64,000 nucleotides of DNA from Paenibacillus sp. N3.4 (GCF_008017805.1 NZ_VRTT01000001.1:62001-126000); one strand, 5' to 3'; numbered from the stretch's first letter, positions 35,552-47,392 are shown. Numbers and translations are program-made. The notes: a model not told the origin generated them from the letters alone.

Positions 35552-36565
35552 TTAATATTCCATTTGTCGATAGTATCTTCTAAGGGTTAATGGATGATTT
35601 CTTTCCCGCTCAAGGTAGACACTAATTCGGCTTAGTAATGACCAATTAATACTAACAGCAAAGTGTTTTCTAAATTGTTCGCTAATGCCTTCCATTTCGA
35701 AGTCTTTTGTATCAATAACGGTTAGCTGTTTCGTAATCTTTTCAGCAAATCTCTCAACTCGCTCCATTAATGGTCTTGTTTCATCTTCACCTTTACATAA
35801 AATTACGCTTGTATCTTCTACAACAAGCTCAAGCGTACCGTGGAAAAACTCTGCCGCGTGAATGGATCTTGCATGAATCCACTGCATTTCTTCTAAAATA
35901 CACATGGCGTATGAATACGTATTTCCCCATAAATTTCCGGAGCCAACCATCATATGGTAAGTGGTGTCTTTATGTTTAATAGCAAATTCCTCTGCTTTTT
36001 TGTCAAATGATTTGACAGCATGAAGAATGGCACGTGGTAGTAAGGAAACTTCCTTCGTGAATTGCTCATATTGAGGAAATTCATTGTTGTTATACATGAA
36101 ACGGAAAACGACCATGTACAGAAGCATAAAGAAAGTATCAAAAGAATGCTTTTCAGAACCAGTCGTGATGCAGTGGTCTACAATTTGTGTTAAAGGAGTA
36201 TTGGGTTCTGCAACTAATGCAATTGTAGCAGCTCCTCTTTCTTTACAAAACTCTGCCGCTGCAACTGTCTCTTGAGTAGTTCCAGACACGGATGTAAAAA
36301 TACAAACCGAATCTTTGCTGAAATGCTTGTTATTCATGACCATGAATTCAGATGCAATTTCTGCATGAACATCAATTGTAGAATTTGATTTTAACATGTA
36401 TTCATATGGATACATCATGGCAATAGTTCCGCCAGCACCAATCAGAAATAGATTACTGTACCCTCTTTTTGCGATCCCATCTACAATATCTTCAATCTGT
36501 CCTCTAAAAGCAAGGCCCTCTTCCTCTACAAGCTTAAGAAATAGTTTTTCGTCGAATTTTAACAT
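35552..36565 (-). CDS. frlB: Fructoselysine-6-phosphate deglycase-like SIS protein (FrlB)
   Basis: 337 residues with two SIS domains: LFLIGAGGTIAMMYPYEYML with FTSVSGTTQETVAAAEFC, and MMVGSGNLWGNTYSYAMCILEEMQWIHARSIHAAEFFHGTLELV. The last block is the active-site region of FrlB-type deglycases, which split phosphorylated Amadori products into glucose-6-phosphate and the amine. It is shorter than GlmS because the glutaminase domain is absent. It has its own FrlR box and promoter region upstream. Confidence 0.88.
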   Translation of the reverse strand: MLKFDEKLFLKLVEEEGLAFRGQIEDIVDGIAKRGYSNLFLIGAGGTIAMMYPYEYMLKSNSTIDVHAEIASEFMVMNNKHFSKDSVCIFTSVSGTTQETVAAAEFCKERGAATIALVAEPNTPLTQIVDHCITTGSEKHSFDTFFMLLYMVVFRFMYNNNEFPQYEQFTKEVSLLPRAILHAVKSFDKKAEEFAIKHKDTTYHMMVGSGNLWGNTYSYAMCILEEMQWIHARSIHAAEFFHGTLELVVEDTSVILCKGEDETRPLMERVERFAEKITKQLTVIDTKDFEMEGISEQFRKHFAVSINWSLLSRISVYLERERNHPLTLRRYYRQMEY

Positions 36566-36620
36566 TTACATTTCCCTCCCTATATCGGAGCGTTTCATCT
36601 CCAATATCATCCTTTTCTAT

Positions 36621-36640
36621 TTGTTATGTTTTGTATTATA
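36621..36640. promoter_or_regulatory. Putative FrlR box upstream of frlB
   Basis: TTGTTATGTTTTGTATTATA, identical at 19 of 20 positions to the box upstream of frlC, 56 bp before the frlB start. Confidence 0.55.
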
Positions 36641-36685
36641 TCCAAACGAAACAAATTAAGCAATTCTTTTTATGATAGATTTGAA

Positions 36686-36713
36686 GGAAGTCAGTTAATG
36701 AGAACTAACTTCC
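36686..36713 (-). terminator. Hairpin after frlA
   Basis: Arms GGAAGTCAGTT / AACTAACTTCC (one mismatch) with a 6-nt loop in the frlA-frlB gap; separates the frlC-frlA transcript from frlB. Confidence 0.6.
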
Positions 36714-36727
36714 TTTATTTCACTTTC

Positions 36728-38924
<2,197 letters not shown>

Positions 38925-38934
38925 CTCCTTCTCG

Positions 38935-38948
38935 TGAAAACGCTTTTA
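38935..38948. promoter_or_regulatory. cre-like site upstream of frlC
   Basis: TGAAAACGCTTTTA, one mismatch (T for C at position 13) to the cre consensus. It lies between the ribosome site and the FrlR-like box. Confidence 0.5.
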
Positions 38949-38949
38949 A

Positions 38950-38969
38950 TTGTTATGTCTTGTATTATA
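38950..38969. promoter_or_regulatory. Putative FrlR box upstream of frlC
   Basis: TTGTTATGTCTTGTATTATA, near-identical to the frlB box. It is 26 bp before the frlC start and likely overlaps the promoter. Confidence 0.55.
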
Positions 38970-39080
38970 ACTAAGAATTACATAAATTTCAATCCATATT
39001 TTTAAATAAACAAAAGGAACTCAGTATCCACCCAAAACTACAGACTATTTATGCAATCCCACTCCTTCCAGAGACAAGAA

Positions 39081-39120
39081 AAAAGCAAGATGAACGATTT
39101 TGCTAGTTCATCTTGCTTTT
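39081..39120. terminator. Bidirectional terminator inside the right end
   Basis: Perfect 15-bp arms AAAAGCAAGATGAAC / GTTCATCTTGCTTTT with a 10-nt loop. It insulates the frl promoter from nrdJ-side transcription. Confidence 0.75.
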
Positions 39121-39153
39121 TAAAGTTAACTCTTCCTATTCCAATGCATATAT

Positions 39154-39226
39154 ACATCTCACTTCAATTCTGAAAACCCAGTCTCACTAATTTTGAAATT
39201 TTTCTCAATAATTATGACACCACACA
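39154..39226 (-). repeat. Right end with three closely packed repeat sites
   Basis: Reading inward on the minus strand: outer inverted repeat with TCATAATTATTGAGA, then TCAAAATTAGTGAGA 21 bp on, then TCAGAATTGAAGTGAGA 23 bp further. Dense packing contrasts with the spread-out left end. Confidence 0.6.
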
Positions 39227-39232
39227 CTATCC

Positions 39233-39262
39233 AAAAAAAAAAAACCAGGGCTCCCGCCCCGG
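39233..39262 (-). terminator. nrdJ terminator
   Basis: GC-rich stem CCGGGG / CCCTGG (one G.U pair) followed on the minus strand by about 13 T. It begins a few bases after the nrdJ stop and ends six bases short of the transposon-like right end. Confidence 0.75.
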
Positions 39263-39265
39263 CTC

Positions 39266-41882
39266 TTAATTACACCTGCTGTACCCGCAGTTGGCACAGT
39301 TCTTGCACCCTTCGCTGTTAATCAGCGAAGCGGAGCCGCAGGACGGGCACAGGTCCAGCGCCGCCACGCTAGTCGCGCGCTCGGAGCATGCCCTCGTCCA
39401 TGGCTGCTAGGCGCAGCCGACTGTGCTGGTGCTGGCGCAGCCAGCACTTCGCTCGTCGCGGTCACGTAGTTCCGCGCGTCGTCTGGCTCGTTCATCACGT
39501 CATCGTGCTGCTCGAGCGCTTTGGCAACCGCGTCTGCGATCGACTCGACGCGGTTGCTGCCGAAGCCAATGGCCCCTGAGCCGCCAATACCTTTCAAGTG
39601 CTTCACAAGCAGCTTCACTTTATCGCCGTGATCGCCATAACGCAGGAACAACGAGCACACGCGGCCCAGCGCTTCGGACATAGCGAACACATCGGAGCCT
39701 GCTTTGCCGACGTTGAGGAAGATCTCACTCGGCGTGCCGTTCATATCATTGATCGTAATGTACGCCATACCGAATGGCGTATTCACTTTGTACGTAGCGC
39801 CGCGAAGAATTTGCGGTCGACGTCTGTACTGTTTATCGAATACCTGCTCCGTATTCGCATCAACGTCTACGGCAAGCTTGCCGGATAGATGGGTGAAACT
39901 ATCCTTATCGCTTTCTGCTACCACGGCTGCCTCAGCTTCGGCGTCAGGCACTTCAGGATTAGATGAGACCGTTTCATCTTTTTTATCAGCAGATGTGCTC
40001 AAAACCTGCACATCACGGCTTCCATCGCGATAGATGGTGACGCCTTTACAGCCCAAATCAAAAGCTAATTCATACAACCGTTTCGTTTCCTCGACCGTGA
40101 AATCGGCGGGACAGTTGGCTGTTTTGGATATTGAGCTGTCCACCCATTTCTGGATAGCTGCTTGTGCGCGAATATGATCTTCCGCGGTTAGTGTCATGGC
40201 CGTTACATAGTAATTCGGAAGCTCTTGTCCGGGGTTGCGATCTTTCCATTCCTGGGCAATCGGCACATATTGTTTATCGAAACCGAGTCGGCTTTGGCGA
40301 TAATATTCAAATGCAAAATATGGTTCAATGCCGGTGGATGTACCAACCATCGTCCTGTGCTGCCGGTTGGCGCTTGGGTAATGACCGTTACGTTACGCAT
40401 ACCCTTGTTCTGTATGGCTTCCCCCACCTCAGGGAACGCTTGGGTCATGTTTTTCATAAAGCCGCTCTCCAGGAACTTATCCGCAATGAAAGCTTCAAAG
40501 GAGCCTTTTTCACTGGCAATCTCCGCGGAGGCGAGATAGGCTTCTTTGGCCATAAAAGCATAAATTTTATCCAAAAACACCAATGATTCCGGACTTCCGT
40601 AGCGAATTTTCAGCTTAATCATAAGCTCGGCCAAGCCCATAGAACCCAGTCCCACACGTCGCTCGGCTTGTTGATTTAAGCGATTTTCTTCGAAATGGTA
40701 CGGTGTCTTATCAATAACGTTATCCAAAAACCGTGTGGAGTACCGGACCACTTTGGCCAGGTCAGCCCAATCCACGTCATGGTTATCAGCGTCATAAAAC
40801 TTCGAAAGATTAATTGCAGACAGGTTGCAAACACCCCATGCAGGCAATCCCTGCTCACCGCAAGGATTCGTACAAATAATCGGATTAAAGTACCAACTGT
40901 TGGACATTTGATTGTAGTATTCCAAGAATACGACACCAGGCTCCGCCGATTTCCAGGCAGATTCAATAATCGTATGCCAAACATTACGGGCACGCACGGT
41001 ACGATAAGGCTTTACGGATTTCCCTAGCTTTTTCCAAGCATCTAAGTTTCCATCCCACTTATCGTCATAATCAGGATCTGTTGTATCCGGAAAAACAAGT
41101 TCCCAATCCAAATCTTCTTTTACAGCATTCATAAACCCGTTACTTACGCAAACCGAAAGGTTCGCATTCGTGATCTGACCCATCGTCGATTTCACGGTAA
41201 TGAAATCGACCAAGTCGGGATGCCAATCATTGATCATCAACATCAAAGCGCCCCTACGGCTGCCTCCTTGCTCAATCAAGCCTGTCGTGTAGCTAAACAA
41301 ACCGCCCCAAGAAACCGCACCGCTCGATGAACCGTTAACGCCCTTCACAATCGCACGACGTGGACGCAAAGAGGAGAGATTAATGCCTACACCACCGCCG
41401 CGTGACATAATCTCAGTCATTTCTGTAAGTGTGCTCATAATCCCGCCGCGACTGTCCTTAGGGGAAGGAATCACATAGCAATTGAATAACGTCAATTCAT
41501 CGCTGGCATCAGCCCCGGCTGCAATACGACCACCTGGGACAAGCTTCCAATCATCCAGAATATAGCGGAATTTCTCTGTCCATTCGTGCCGTTTTTCGGA
41601 AGTTTCTTCAACCGATGCCATGGCTCCGGCCAAGCGGTCCCACATTTCTTCCGGTGTTTTTTCTATATTTAAAGTCAGCTTTTCGACCGAAGATTCAACC
41701 GTCTCTCCGCTGCGTGTTTTCACTTTTACGGTGCTGCCTTCACGTGATATGATTTCGCCTACTTCTTTGGCCGGGAATTTGGGATCATCTTTCGTTAAAA
41801 CGAGAACAGTATCGCCAACTTTAGCTGCGCTCGTATCGGCATTTTTAAGGGCATACCGATCTAAAAATATTTTCTCGCTCAA
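39266..41882 (-). pseudogene. nrdJ: B12-dependent class II ribonucleotide reductase, two frameshifts
   Basis: Reduces ribonucleotides to deoxyribonucleotides using adenosylcobalamin. Family blocks are SEKIFLDRYALK, the first active-site Cys in LTLFNCYVIP, PCGEQGLPAWGVCNLSAINL with the catalytic Cys/Glu and the TQAPTGSTG loop. The frame breaks near 40353 (one A missing; GSTG should continue TMVGTSTGIEPYFAFEY). It breaks again between about 39370 and 39420. The true C-terminus, [20 protein letters not shown] then CGYSRCN, lies in a third frame ending at 39266. TTG at 41882 is the best start. An essential-type gene broken twice suggests sequencing error. Confidence 0.9.
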
Positions 41883-41991
41883 GCCATTCAACCTCTTATT
41901 TGACTGTACAAATTCCACCAACAACACCCTCCCAATAAGCTTCATATCCGGCTGCATCCAATGAAAGATCACACCTAAGAGTCACATAAAA

Positions 41992-42040
41992 TTACAATAT
42001 ATGGTGTAAGAAATCCATTATACAATACTATATATTGATA
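41992..42040. promoter_or_regulatory. Tandem NrdR-box-like sites
   Basis: TTACAATATATGGTGT (41992-42007) and ATACTATATATTGATA (42025-42040), start-to-start 33 bp. They match 13 and 12 of 16 positions of ACACWATATNTWGTGT. Tandem boxes about three helical turns apart are the hallmark of NrdR control of ribonucleotide reductase genes. Confidence 0.6.
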
Positions 42041-42081
42041 TTCGAATAGATAATTAACCAAATTCAGAAATAAAGACAAGC

Positions 42082-42165
42082 TTAGTTGCAATTAGCTGTG
42101 TTTTGCTTGAAATTGCTCTCTTTTTCATTCGGTTTCTGCTCATAATTATCGACATGCTTCGACAT
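42082..42165 (-). CDS. Possible 27-residue peptide in the nrdJ leader
   Basis: ATG at 42165 gives a very hydrophilic peptide MSKHVDNYEQ... ending NTANCN, in a frame open back to 42279. The ribosome site is weak. It lies downstream of the SOS box and upstream of the NrdR boxes. May be spurious. Confidence 0.2.
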   Translation of the reverse strand: MSKHVDNYEQKPNEKESNFKQNTANCN

Positions 42166-42272
42166 CTTTTCTTTATGCTTTTGTGTAAAGAGGCACTTGC
42201 GAATTGTTTGTTTTGACGTCCTTTCTTTCCTCTGATACCCTATAGTTAGTATAACATATTCTTCGTACAGAT

Positions 42273-42286
42273 AGAACATTTGTTCT
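42273..42286. promoter_or_regulatory. LexA (DinR) SOS box
   Basis: AGAACATTTGTTCT, a near-perfect palindrome fitting the Bacillus pattern CGAACN4GTTCG in all but the outermost bases. It sits in the divergent gap between nrdJ and the transaminase gene. Room for a promoter exists on the nrdJ side; on the other side the start codon is only 27 bp away. Confidence 0.65.
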
Positions 42287-42312
42287 GTATATTATTTTAG
42301 GAGGTGATCTTC

Positions 42313-43143
42313 GTGTATTTTTTCAAAAATGAGTTTGTGGACAAGAAAAACCTAACTGTTTCACCGGATGATCGCGGTTATTATTTCGGGGACGGGGTAT
42401 ATGAAGTCTTCCGTGTTTATCACGGTCGTATCTATCAACTAGACGCTCACATACAAAGACTTCACCGAAGCGCCAGCGAAGTTCGCATCGCGTTACCCTT
42501 CACCGTGCAAGAAATCGAAGACATTCTCATGAAATTGGTTCAAAAGAATAACCTGACGGAAGGTACAGTCTATTTGCAAATTACGAGAGGGGAAGCTCCG
42601 CGCGCCCATCCGTTTCCGCTGCATGCTGAACCTATTCTTCTCGCCTACTGCACAGAGGTCACAAGACCAGTCAATACGATACATACCGGCATTCATGCGA
42701 TAACATTAGCAGATATTCGCTGGCTGCGCTGTGATCTTAAGACACTGAATCTGCTGCCCAACGTGATGGCCAAGCAGACAGCCCTTGACCACGGCGTGCA
42801 AGAGGTTGTTCTACACCGTGAGGGAACCGTAACGGAATGCAGCGCTTCTAACTTAATGATGATCAAAAATGATGTGCTTTACACGCATCCGGCTAACCAT
42901 CTGATTCTGCACGGAATTACGCGAGCTGTCGTGTTAAGACTGGCGCAGTCGCTCCAAATGACGATAAAAGAGGAGCCTTTCACCACGGAGCAGCTCTTAC
43001 AAGCTGATGAAGCCTTCATCACAGGGACAACCGTTGAGATTACTCCCCTCTTGCAAATCGATGGCAAGCCAATCGGATCAGGTACCCCCGGTCCTCATAC
43101 ACGCAACCTTCAACTTGAATTTGAACGTACTTTTGCACAGTAA
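42313..43143 (+). CDS. dat: D-amino-acid aminotransferase (class IV PLP enzyme)
   Basis: About 276 residues of the D-alanine transaminase/branched-chain class. FKNEFVDKKNLTVSPDDRGYYFGDGVYE is the usual start, the PLP lysine is in CDLKTLNLLPNVMAKQ, and VVLHREGTVTECSASNLMMI and EAFITGTTVEITPL follow. The pattern is closest to Dat, which makes D-glutamate and D-alanine for cell wall. GTG at 42313 is eight bases after AGGAGG; the earlier GTG overlaps that site. Branched-chain or aminodeoxychorismate lyase activity is less likely. Confidence 0.87.
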   Translation: MYFFKNEFVDKKNLTVSPDDRGYYFGDGVYEVFRVYHGRIYQLDAHIQRLHRSASEVRIALPFTVQEIEDILMKLVQKNNLTEGTVYLQITRGEAPRAHPFPLHAEPILLAYCTEVTRPVNTIHTGIHAITLADIRWLRCDLKTLNLLPNVMAKQTALDHGVQEVVLHREGTVTECSASNLMMIKNDVLYTHPANHLILHGITRAVVLRLAQSLQMTIKEEPFTTEQLLQADEAFITGTTVEITPLLQIDGKPIGSGTPGPHTRNLQLEFERTFAQ

Positions 43144-43392
43144 ATTTAAGTAAAGGTTCCTTTTTCAGCTCCTCCAAACAATCACGAGAAAAGCCGCCAG
43201 AAAATCCTGACGATCCTATCTATAAGCAAGGTTTTCAGCGTTAAAGTGGAGTTGTTGCTTGGACTGACTGCTGTAGCACTGAAAAACAGTATTAACTTTC
43301 CAGACATACCTTTTGCGGAGCCATTTCCTTGTGGGACTCTTCGTAGGTCATGACATCCTTCACCGACTAGGCTTCCGCTTACCCTATCTCTC
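43144..43392. other. Gap with possible decayed coding fragments
   Basis: No intact gene. Two overlapping plus-strand fragments read like protein (KVELLLGLTAVALKN then NFPDIPFAEPFP; and GLFVGHDILHRLGFRLPYLS) in different frames, which could be a small gene broken by another missing base. Not recognised. Confidence 0.25.
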
Positions 43393-43438
43393 AAAAAAAG
43401 GCATGAACCTTCCAAATGGAATGGTTCGTGCCTTTTTC
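43393..43438. terminator. Bidirectional terminator between dat and lipM
   Basis: Arms GGCATGAACC / GGTTCGTGCC with A-rich 5' and T-rich 3' flanks, between converging genes. Confidence 0.8.
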
Positions 43439-43499
43439 ACTCCATCTCGTTTATCCGTACAACAGTGATCTTTAAGTACAAGCCCCTGTCCTCACCAGC

Positions 43500-44345
43500 T
43501 TAACGACGCAAATTCCAAGCCTCAGCCCCATACTTTTCACGTACAAAACGATCCGTCAGTTCGAGCTCATATGCGGTAAGCTCTGCCTCCGCTAGCTCTA
43601 CGCCAAGCCCCAATGCAATTTCACGCCGAAATGCTTCTTCCACCTGTGTGATTGTTACGATTTCTTTGCCTTGTCCTCGCAACAAATCATTGATAGCTAC
43701 AGCTTTTTTCAGGAAGCTTTGTTTCATCCGATCAGCCAGCTTCTCACTTGAGAAACGCAGCAGCCGAAATAGCTGATCCGTGTCCATATCCAGCAGAATG
43801 GAGCCGTGCTGAAGCACAACATTTTTCTGACGCACCTGGGCACTGCCGGCGACTTTGCGTCCCTCCACAACGAGCTCGTACCAGGACGGAGAATCGAAGC
43901 AAGCTGCTGATCCTGCGGAAGCGTATTTCTCTTTCTCTTCGTCGTTTGCCAGCTGCACCATCTCAGCTTCTAAGCCTAGCGCACGGAAGCCTTGCAGCAG
44001 CCCTTCGCTCAATACGCGATAAGCTTCTGTCACCTGACGCGGGATACCCGGATAATCCTCTGCAACAATGATGCTGTAAGTTAGTTCCTTATCGTGCAGA
44101 ACCGCTCTGCCACCCGTCGGGCGTCTTACGAATCCGATGCCTTCTCTGGCAACGGCTTCCTGATCAACCTCCGCCGCTTTTTGGAAATAACCGATCGACA
44201 GCGTCGCCGGATTCCACCCATAGAACCGCACAGTTGGTGGGACTAGCCCCTCACTATGCGCAGTTAGTATTGCTTCGTCTATTGCCATATTTTCAGCAGG
44301 GGAACGATCCCCTGTATGTATAAATCGCCATGCCGTCATCTTCAA
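43500..44345 (-). CDS. lipM: Octanoyl-[GcvH]:protein N-octanoyltransferase (LipM)
   Basis: 281 residues of the biotin/lipoate ligase fold. RRPTGGRAVLHDKELTYS binds the acyl group; the LipM-type catalytic Cys is in SAACFDSPSWYELVVEGRKVAGSAQ, followed by VLQHGSILLD. LipM moves octanoate from ACP to GcvH in lipoate synthesis. TTG at 44345 (six bases after GGAAGGG) or ATG at 44339 could be the start. Sits beside yqhH/yqhG as in other Bacillales. Confidence 0.9.
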   Translation of the reverse strand: MKMTAWRFIHTGDRSPAENMAIDEAILTAHSEGLVPPTVRFYGWNPATLSIGYFQKAAEVDQEAVAREGIGFVRRPTGGRAVLHDKELTYSIIVAEDYPGIPRQVTEAYRVLSEGLLQGFRALGLEAEMVQLANDEEKEKYASAGSAACFDSPSWYELVVEGRKVAGSAQVRQKNVVLQHGSILLDMDTDQLFRLLRFSSEKLADRMKQSFLKKAVAINDLLRGQGKEIVTITQVEEAFRREIALGLGVELAEAELTAYELELTDRFVREKYGAEAWNLRR

Positions 44346-44500
44346 CTGTCACCCTTCCTTCATCAAATGCCCAAAGACACCCTCTATCATATCACAAAAT
44401 CGCGCCCGCTTTCGAAATCTGCTTGGTTCTACAAAACTCCACGATTGGCAAAGTTATGAAAGACCCTCATTTGGACATACTAACACATATTCCATCATCC

Positions 44501-44560
44501 GCTTATGCTTACGATGCTGGTTGTCTGGCGAAAACTCAGCTTATGCTTACGATGTTAGTT
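44501..44560. repeat. 38-bp tandem repeat, two copies, before yqhH
   Basis: GCTTATGCTTACGATG followed by CTGGTT (44501-44522) and the same with TTAGTT (44539-44560). GCGAAA(A)CTC motifs continue the likeness into each spacer, giving a 38-bp period. The second copy ends at the yqhH ribosome site. Confidence 0.7.
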
Positions 44561-44591
44561 TTGCTAAAGCGAAACTCGAAGGAGACCATCT

Positions 44592-46382
44592 ATGCGCCAA
44601 CAGGAACAGCAAGAGAACATTCGTCCCATTCATGATCACCTTCATATGCATTTTGAGAGGGATTGGTTTAGTGAGCTGGATAATCGCGTACATGGAGGAG
44701 GGCCTTGGGATGACTGGTCGTTGTATCAACTAGCTTATGAATCGGAAGAAGCAAGGCTCATTTCGACCTTTGATGAAATGCAATGCCTCTTGCACTTAGG
44801 TGAACTGGAACCGATGGCGCATCAGATTGATACAGCGAAACGCGTTTTAAATGAGATGCGGGGTCGCGCCATTTTGGCCGATGAAGTAGGACTGGGGAAG
44901 ACGATCGAAGCCGGTTTGATTTTAAAAGAATACATGCTCCGCGGACTTGTTCGCAAAACACTCATTCTGGTCCCCGCCTCCCTAGTACTCCAATGGGTCC
45001 GGGAATTGAATTCAAAGTTCGGCATACCTGCCGTTGCTCATAAGAAAGCCTATATGTGGAAGCAAAGCGATATCATCGTCGCATCGATGGATACAGCTAA
45101 ACGCGATCCTCACCGTGAAATCGTGATGGGGCTTGAATATGACATGTTAATTGTCGACGAAGCACATAAACTGAAAAACAAAAAAACAACCAACTACACT
45201 TTTGTTAACGAGCTGCGCAAAAAATATTGTTTACTTTTGACCGCTACACCGGTTCAGAATGACCTCAAAGAGCTGTATAACTTGATAACTCTGCTGAAAC
45301 CGGGTCAACTCGGCATTCAAAGCAGCTTCAAATCCAATTATGTCGTCGGCAAAAGGACACCCAAAAACGAAGGCCAACTCCAGCACGAACTTGCTAAGGT
45401 CATGATACGCAATCGGCGCGGGGATGGCGGCGTTCATTACACCAAACGGGTCGTCAAGAACATTCCTCTCACATTATCTGACGATGAACAAGCGCTTTAT
45501 GACGGGGTGACGAATTTCGTGCGAACGCGTTATCAAGAAAGTCGCGGTGATCTGACGAGCATGCTTTCGCTTATCACTCTGCAGCGTGAAGTTTGCAGCT
45601 CGAGGGACTCCGTATTCATTACACTCGTCAATTTATTTAAGAAAACAGCAGAAGATTCACCGGATCGGGCTAAAATATGGGAGCTTGTCGAGCTCATTCG
45701 CAGCATTAAATCGAATACCAAGGCCGAAACGACAATGAAGCTTGTTCAGGATATTAATGATAAGGTCATTATTTTCACGGAATACCGCGCTTCTCAAGAA
45801 TATTTAATGAGCTACCTGAAAGAGCGCAAAATTACGGCTGTCCCCTATCGAGGCGGGATGAATCGCGGTAAAAAAGATTGGATGATGGATTTATTTCGTA
45901 ATCGCGTACAGGTTCTAGTGGCAACTGAGGCCGGCGGCGAAGGCATCAATTTGCAATTCTGCCACCATATGATCAACTTCGATCTACCATGGAATCCGAT
46001 GCGTGTAGAACAACGGATAGGCCGTGTACATCGGCTCGGACAAACGCATGATGTGAACATTTACAACTTATCCACAAGAAATACGATTGAAGAACACATC
46101 CTTTCTTTGCTTCACGAAAAAATCAATATGTTCGAAATGGTCATCGGGCAATTGGACACCATCTTGGAGAAAATTGAAAAGAAAGGATCGCTCGAAACCT
46201 CGTTATTCAAATTAGCGATGGAGGCTCGTTCCAATGAAGATATACGCCGTAAAATCGATGAATTAGGTCATTCCTTCTCTGAAGTACAGGCCCAAATTGA
46301 ACATAACCCTAAGCAGGGGGCAGTTTTTCAAGGCATTTTAGACGCTGTCGGGGGCAATCCAACGAGTGAGGTCCGAGCATGA
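44592..46382 (+). CDS. yqhH: SNF2-family helicase (YqhH-like)
   Basis: 596-residue DNA-translocating ATPase. Walker A in ILADEVGLGKTIEAGLIL, Walker B VDEAHKLK, motif III LLLTATPVQND, and C-terminal motifs ATEAGGEGINLQFC and QRIGRVHRLGQ. YqhH is a short SNF2 protein of unknown target in Bacillales, next to yqhG as here; the stop overlaps the yqhG start. ATG behind GAAGGAG. Confidence 0.92.
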   Translation: MRQQEQQENIRPIHDHLHMHFERDWFSELDNRVHGGGPWDDWSLYQLAYESEEARLISTFDEMQCLLHLGELEPMAHQIDTAKRVLNEMRGRAILADEVGLGKTIEAGLILKEYMLRGLVRKTLILVPASLVLQWVRELNSKFGIPAVAHKKAYMWKQSDIIVASMDTAKRDPHREIVMGLEYDMLIVDEAHKLKNKKTTNYTFVNELRKKYCLLLTATPVQNDLKELYNLITLLKPGQLGIQSSFKSNYVVGKRTPKNEGQLQHELAKVMIRNRRGDGGVHYTKRVVKNIPLTLSDDEQALYDGVTNFVRTRYQESRGDLTSMLSLITLQREVCSSRDSVFITLVNLFKKTAEDSPDRAKIWELVELIRSIKSNTKAETTMKLVQDINDKVIIFTEYRASQEYLMSYLKERKITAVPYRGGMNRGKKDWMMDLFRNRVQVLVATEAGGEGINLQFCHHMINFDLPWNPMRVEQRIGRVHRLGQTHDVNIYNLSTRNTIEEHILSLLHEKINMFEMVIGQLDTILEKIEKKGSLETSLFKLAMEARSNEDIRRKIDELGHSFSEVQAQIEHNPKQGAVFQGILDAVGGNPTSEVRA

Positions 46383-47392
46383 ATAAAAGGAATATTCATT
46401 CATTCGTCATGCGGTTTCTTGAAGCCTACGAATGTACGATTTTGGAGAAAACACCTACTTTTGTTACCGTCAAGCTTTCTCCAGAAGCTGATAAAGAACT
46501 AACAGGACGGCCTTACTACTGGAGCTTCGTAGAGCGTACAGGTGCTCCCGCTGAAACGATGACTTATAAGTTCGTCTTCGACCCGCAGCAGATGAAAGCT
46601 GAAACCAAACCGAAAGCAGCTGCTCCCGCCGCGGTGAAAAGCCCCTCTGCTCCGGGAACCCTTCCCGAGCAAGGACAGGCTGCAGGTGCAGGGCCATTTC
46701 CACAACCGCCCGAGGCTGGCTCAGATAGCATCCTTGGTCGTTATTTTGGCTTCGTGCCTACCAACCTAAACACACGTGTTCCACAAGATGATATGACTTT
46801 TGGCAGCAGACGTCTCGATCAAATTTTCAATGTCGTACGCGAGAAAGGACGTTTCGTTCATTTATTTGAAGAACCTTTTCCTATGGGGGCCACCTATCAC
46901 GCCTCTCTCATCTATGATACTTGGTTCTGCGTAAATTATAAGGTAGAGCTCGCTTGCGATCGCAAACGCAGTGAAATTCATTCTCTGGCTATAGGACTTA
47001 ATAGCGGAGAAATTCGTGAGCATTTTCATAAAAACTTGCTGACAAAAAGCCTTTCCCCCAAGCTGCCCGCGAACAGTCACCTGCTGCCTGACAAAATTTC
47101 GCTGCCAAAAGCCCTTAACGCCCTTGAAATGACACTTGAACGCAAAATCAGCGCTTATGATCATGCGTGGGCCGATGAAGCAAATGAGCAGCATCGCAGT
47201 GAAATCGATCGGGTAGAAGCTTATTACAACGGGCTTTTGCTTGGAGCAGAGCCTGATCAACGTGCCGATATCGAGATCCAGTGTCGGAATCGACTGCAAG
47301 AAATCGATTGGCAGCATAAGCCGCGGATTGTCGTTTCTGTCATCAATTGCGGACTCTTCCATTTGAACGCGGCGAGAGTACCCAGGAACTGA
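46379..47392 (+). CDS. yqhG: YqhG family protein
   Basis: 337 residues. Family start RNIHSFVMRFLEAYECTILEKTPTFVTVKLSPEADKEL and GRPYYWSFVERTGAPAETM. A low-complexity Pro/Ala linker (residues about 75-115) separates it from a C-terminal half with LGRYFGFVPTNLN-type sequence and a coiled segment. Function unknown; coupled by overlap to yqhH, so probably acts with it. Confidence 0.88.
   Translation: MNKRNIHSFVMRFLEAYECTILEKTPTFVTVKLSPEADKELTGRPYYWSFVERTGAPAETMTYKFVFDPQQMKAETKPKAAAPAAVKSPSAPGTLPEQGQAAGAGPFPQPPEAGSDSILGRYFGFVPTNLNTRVPQDDMTFGSRRLDQIFNVVREKGRFVHLFEEPFPMGATYHASLIYDTWFCVNYKVELACDRKRSEIHSLAIGLNSGEIREHFHKNLLTKSLSPKLPANSHLLPDKISLPKALNALEMTLERKISAYDHAWADEANEQHRSEIDRVEAYYNGLLLGAEPDQRADIEIQCRNRLQEIDWQHKPRIVVSVINCGLFHLNAARVPRN

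Noticed and set aside
42313..43143. LexA control of the transaminase gene
   Set aside because: The box is only 27 bp before the start codon with no room for a promoter downstream; the nrdJ side fits better.
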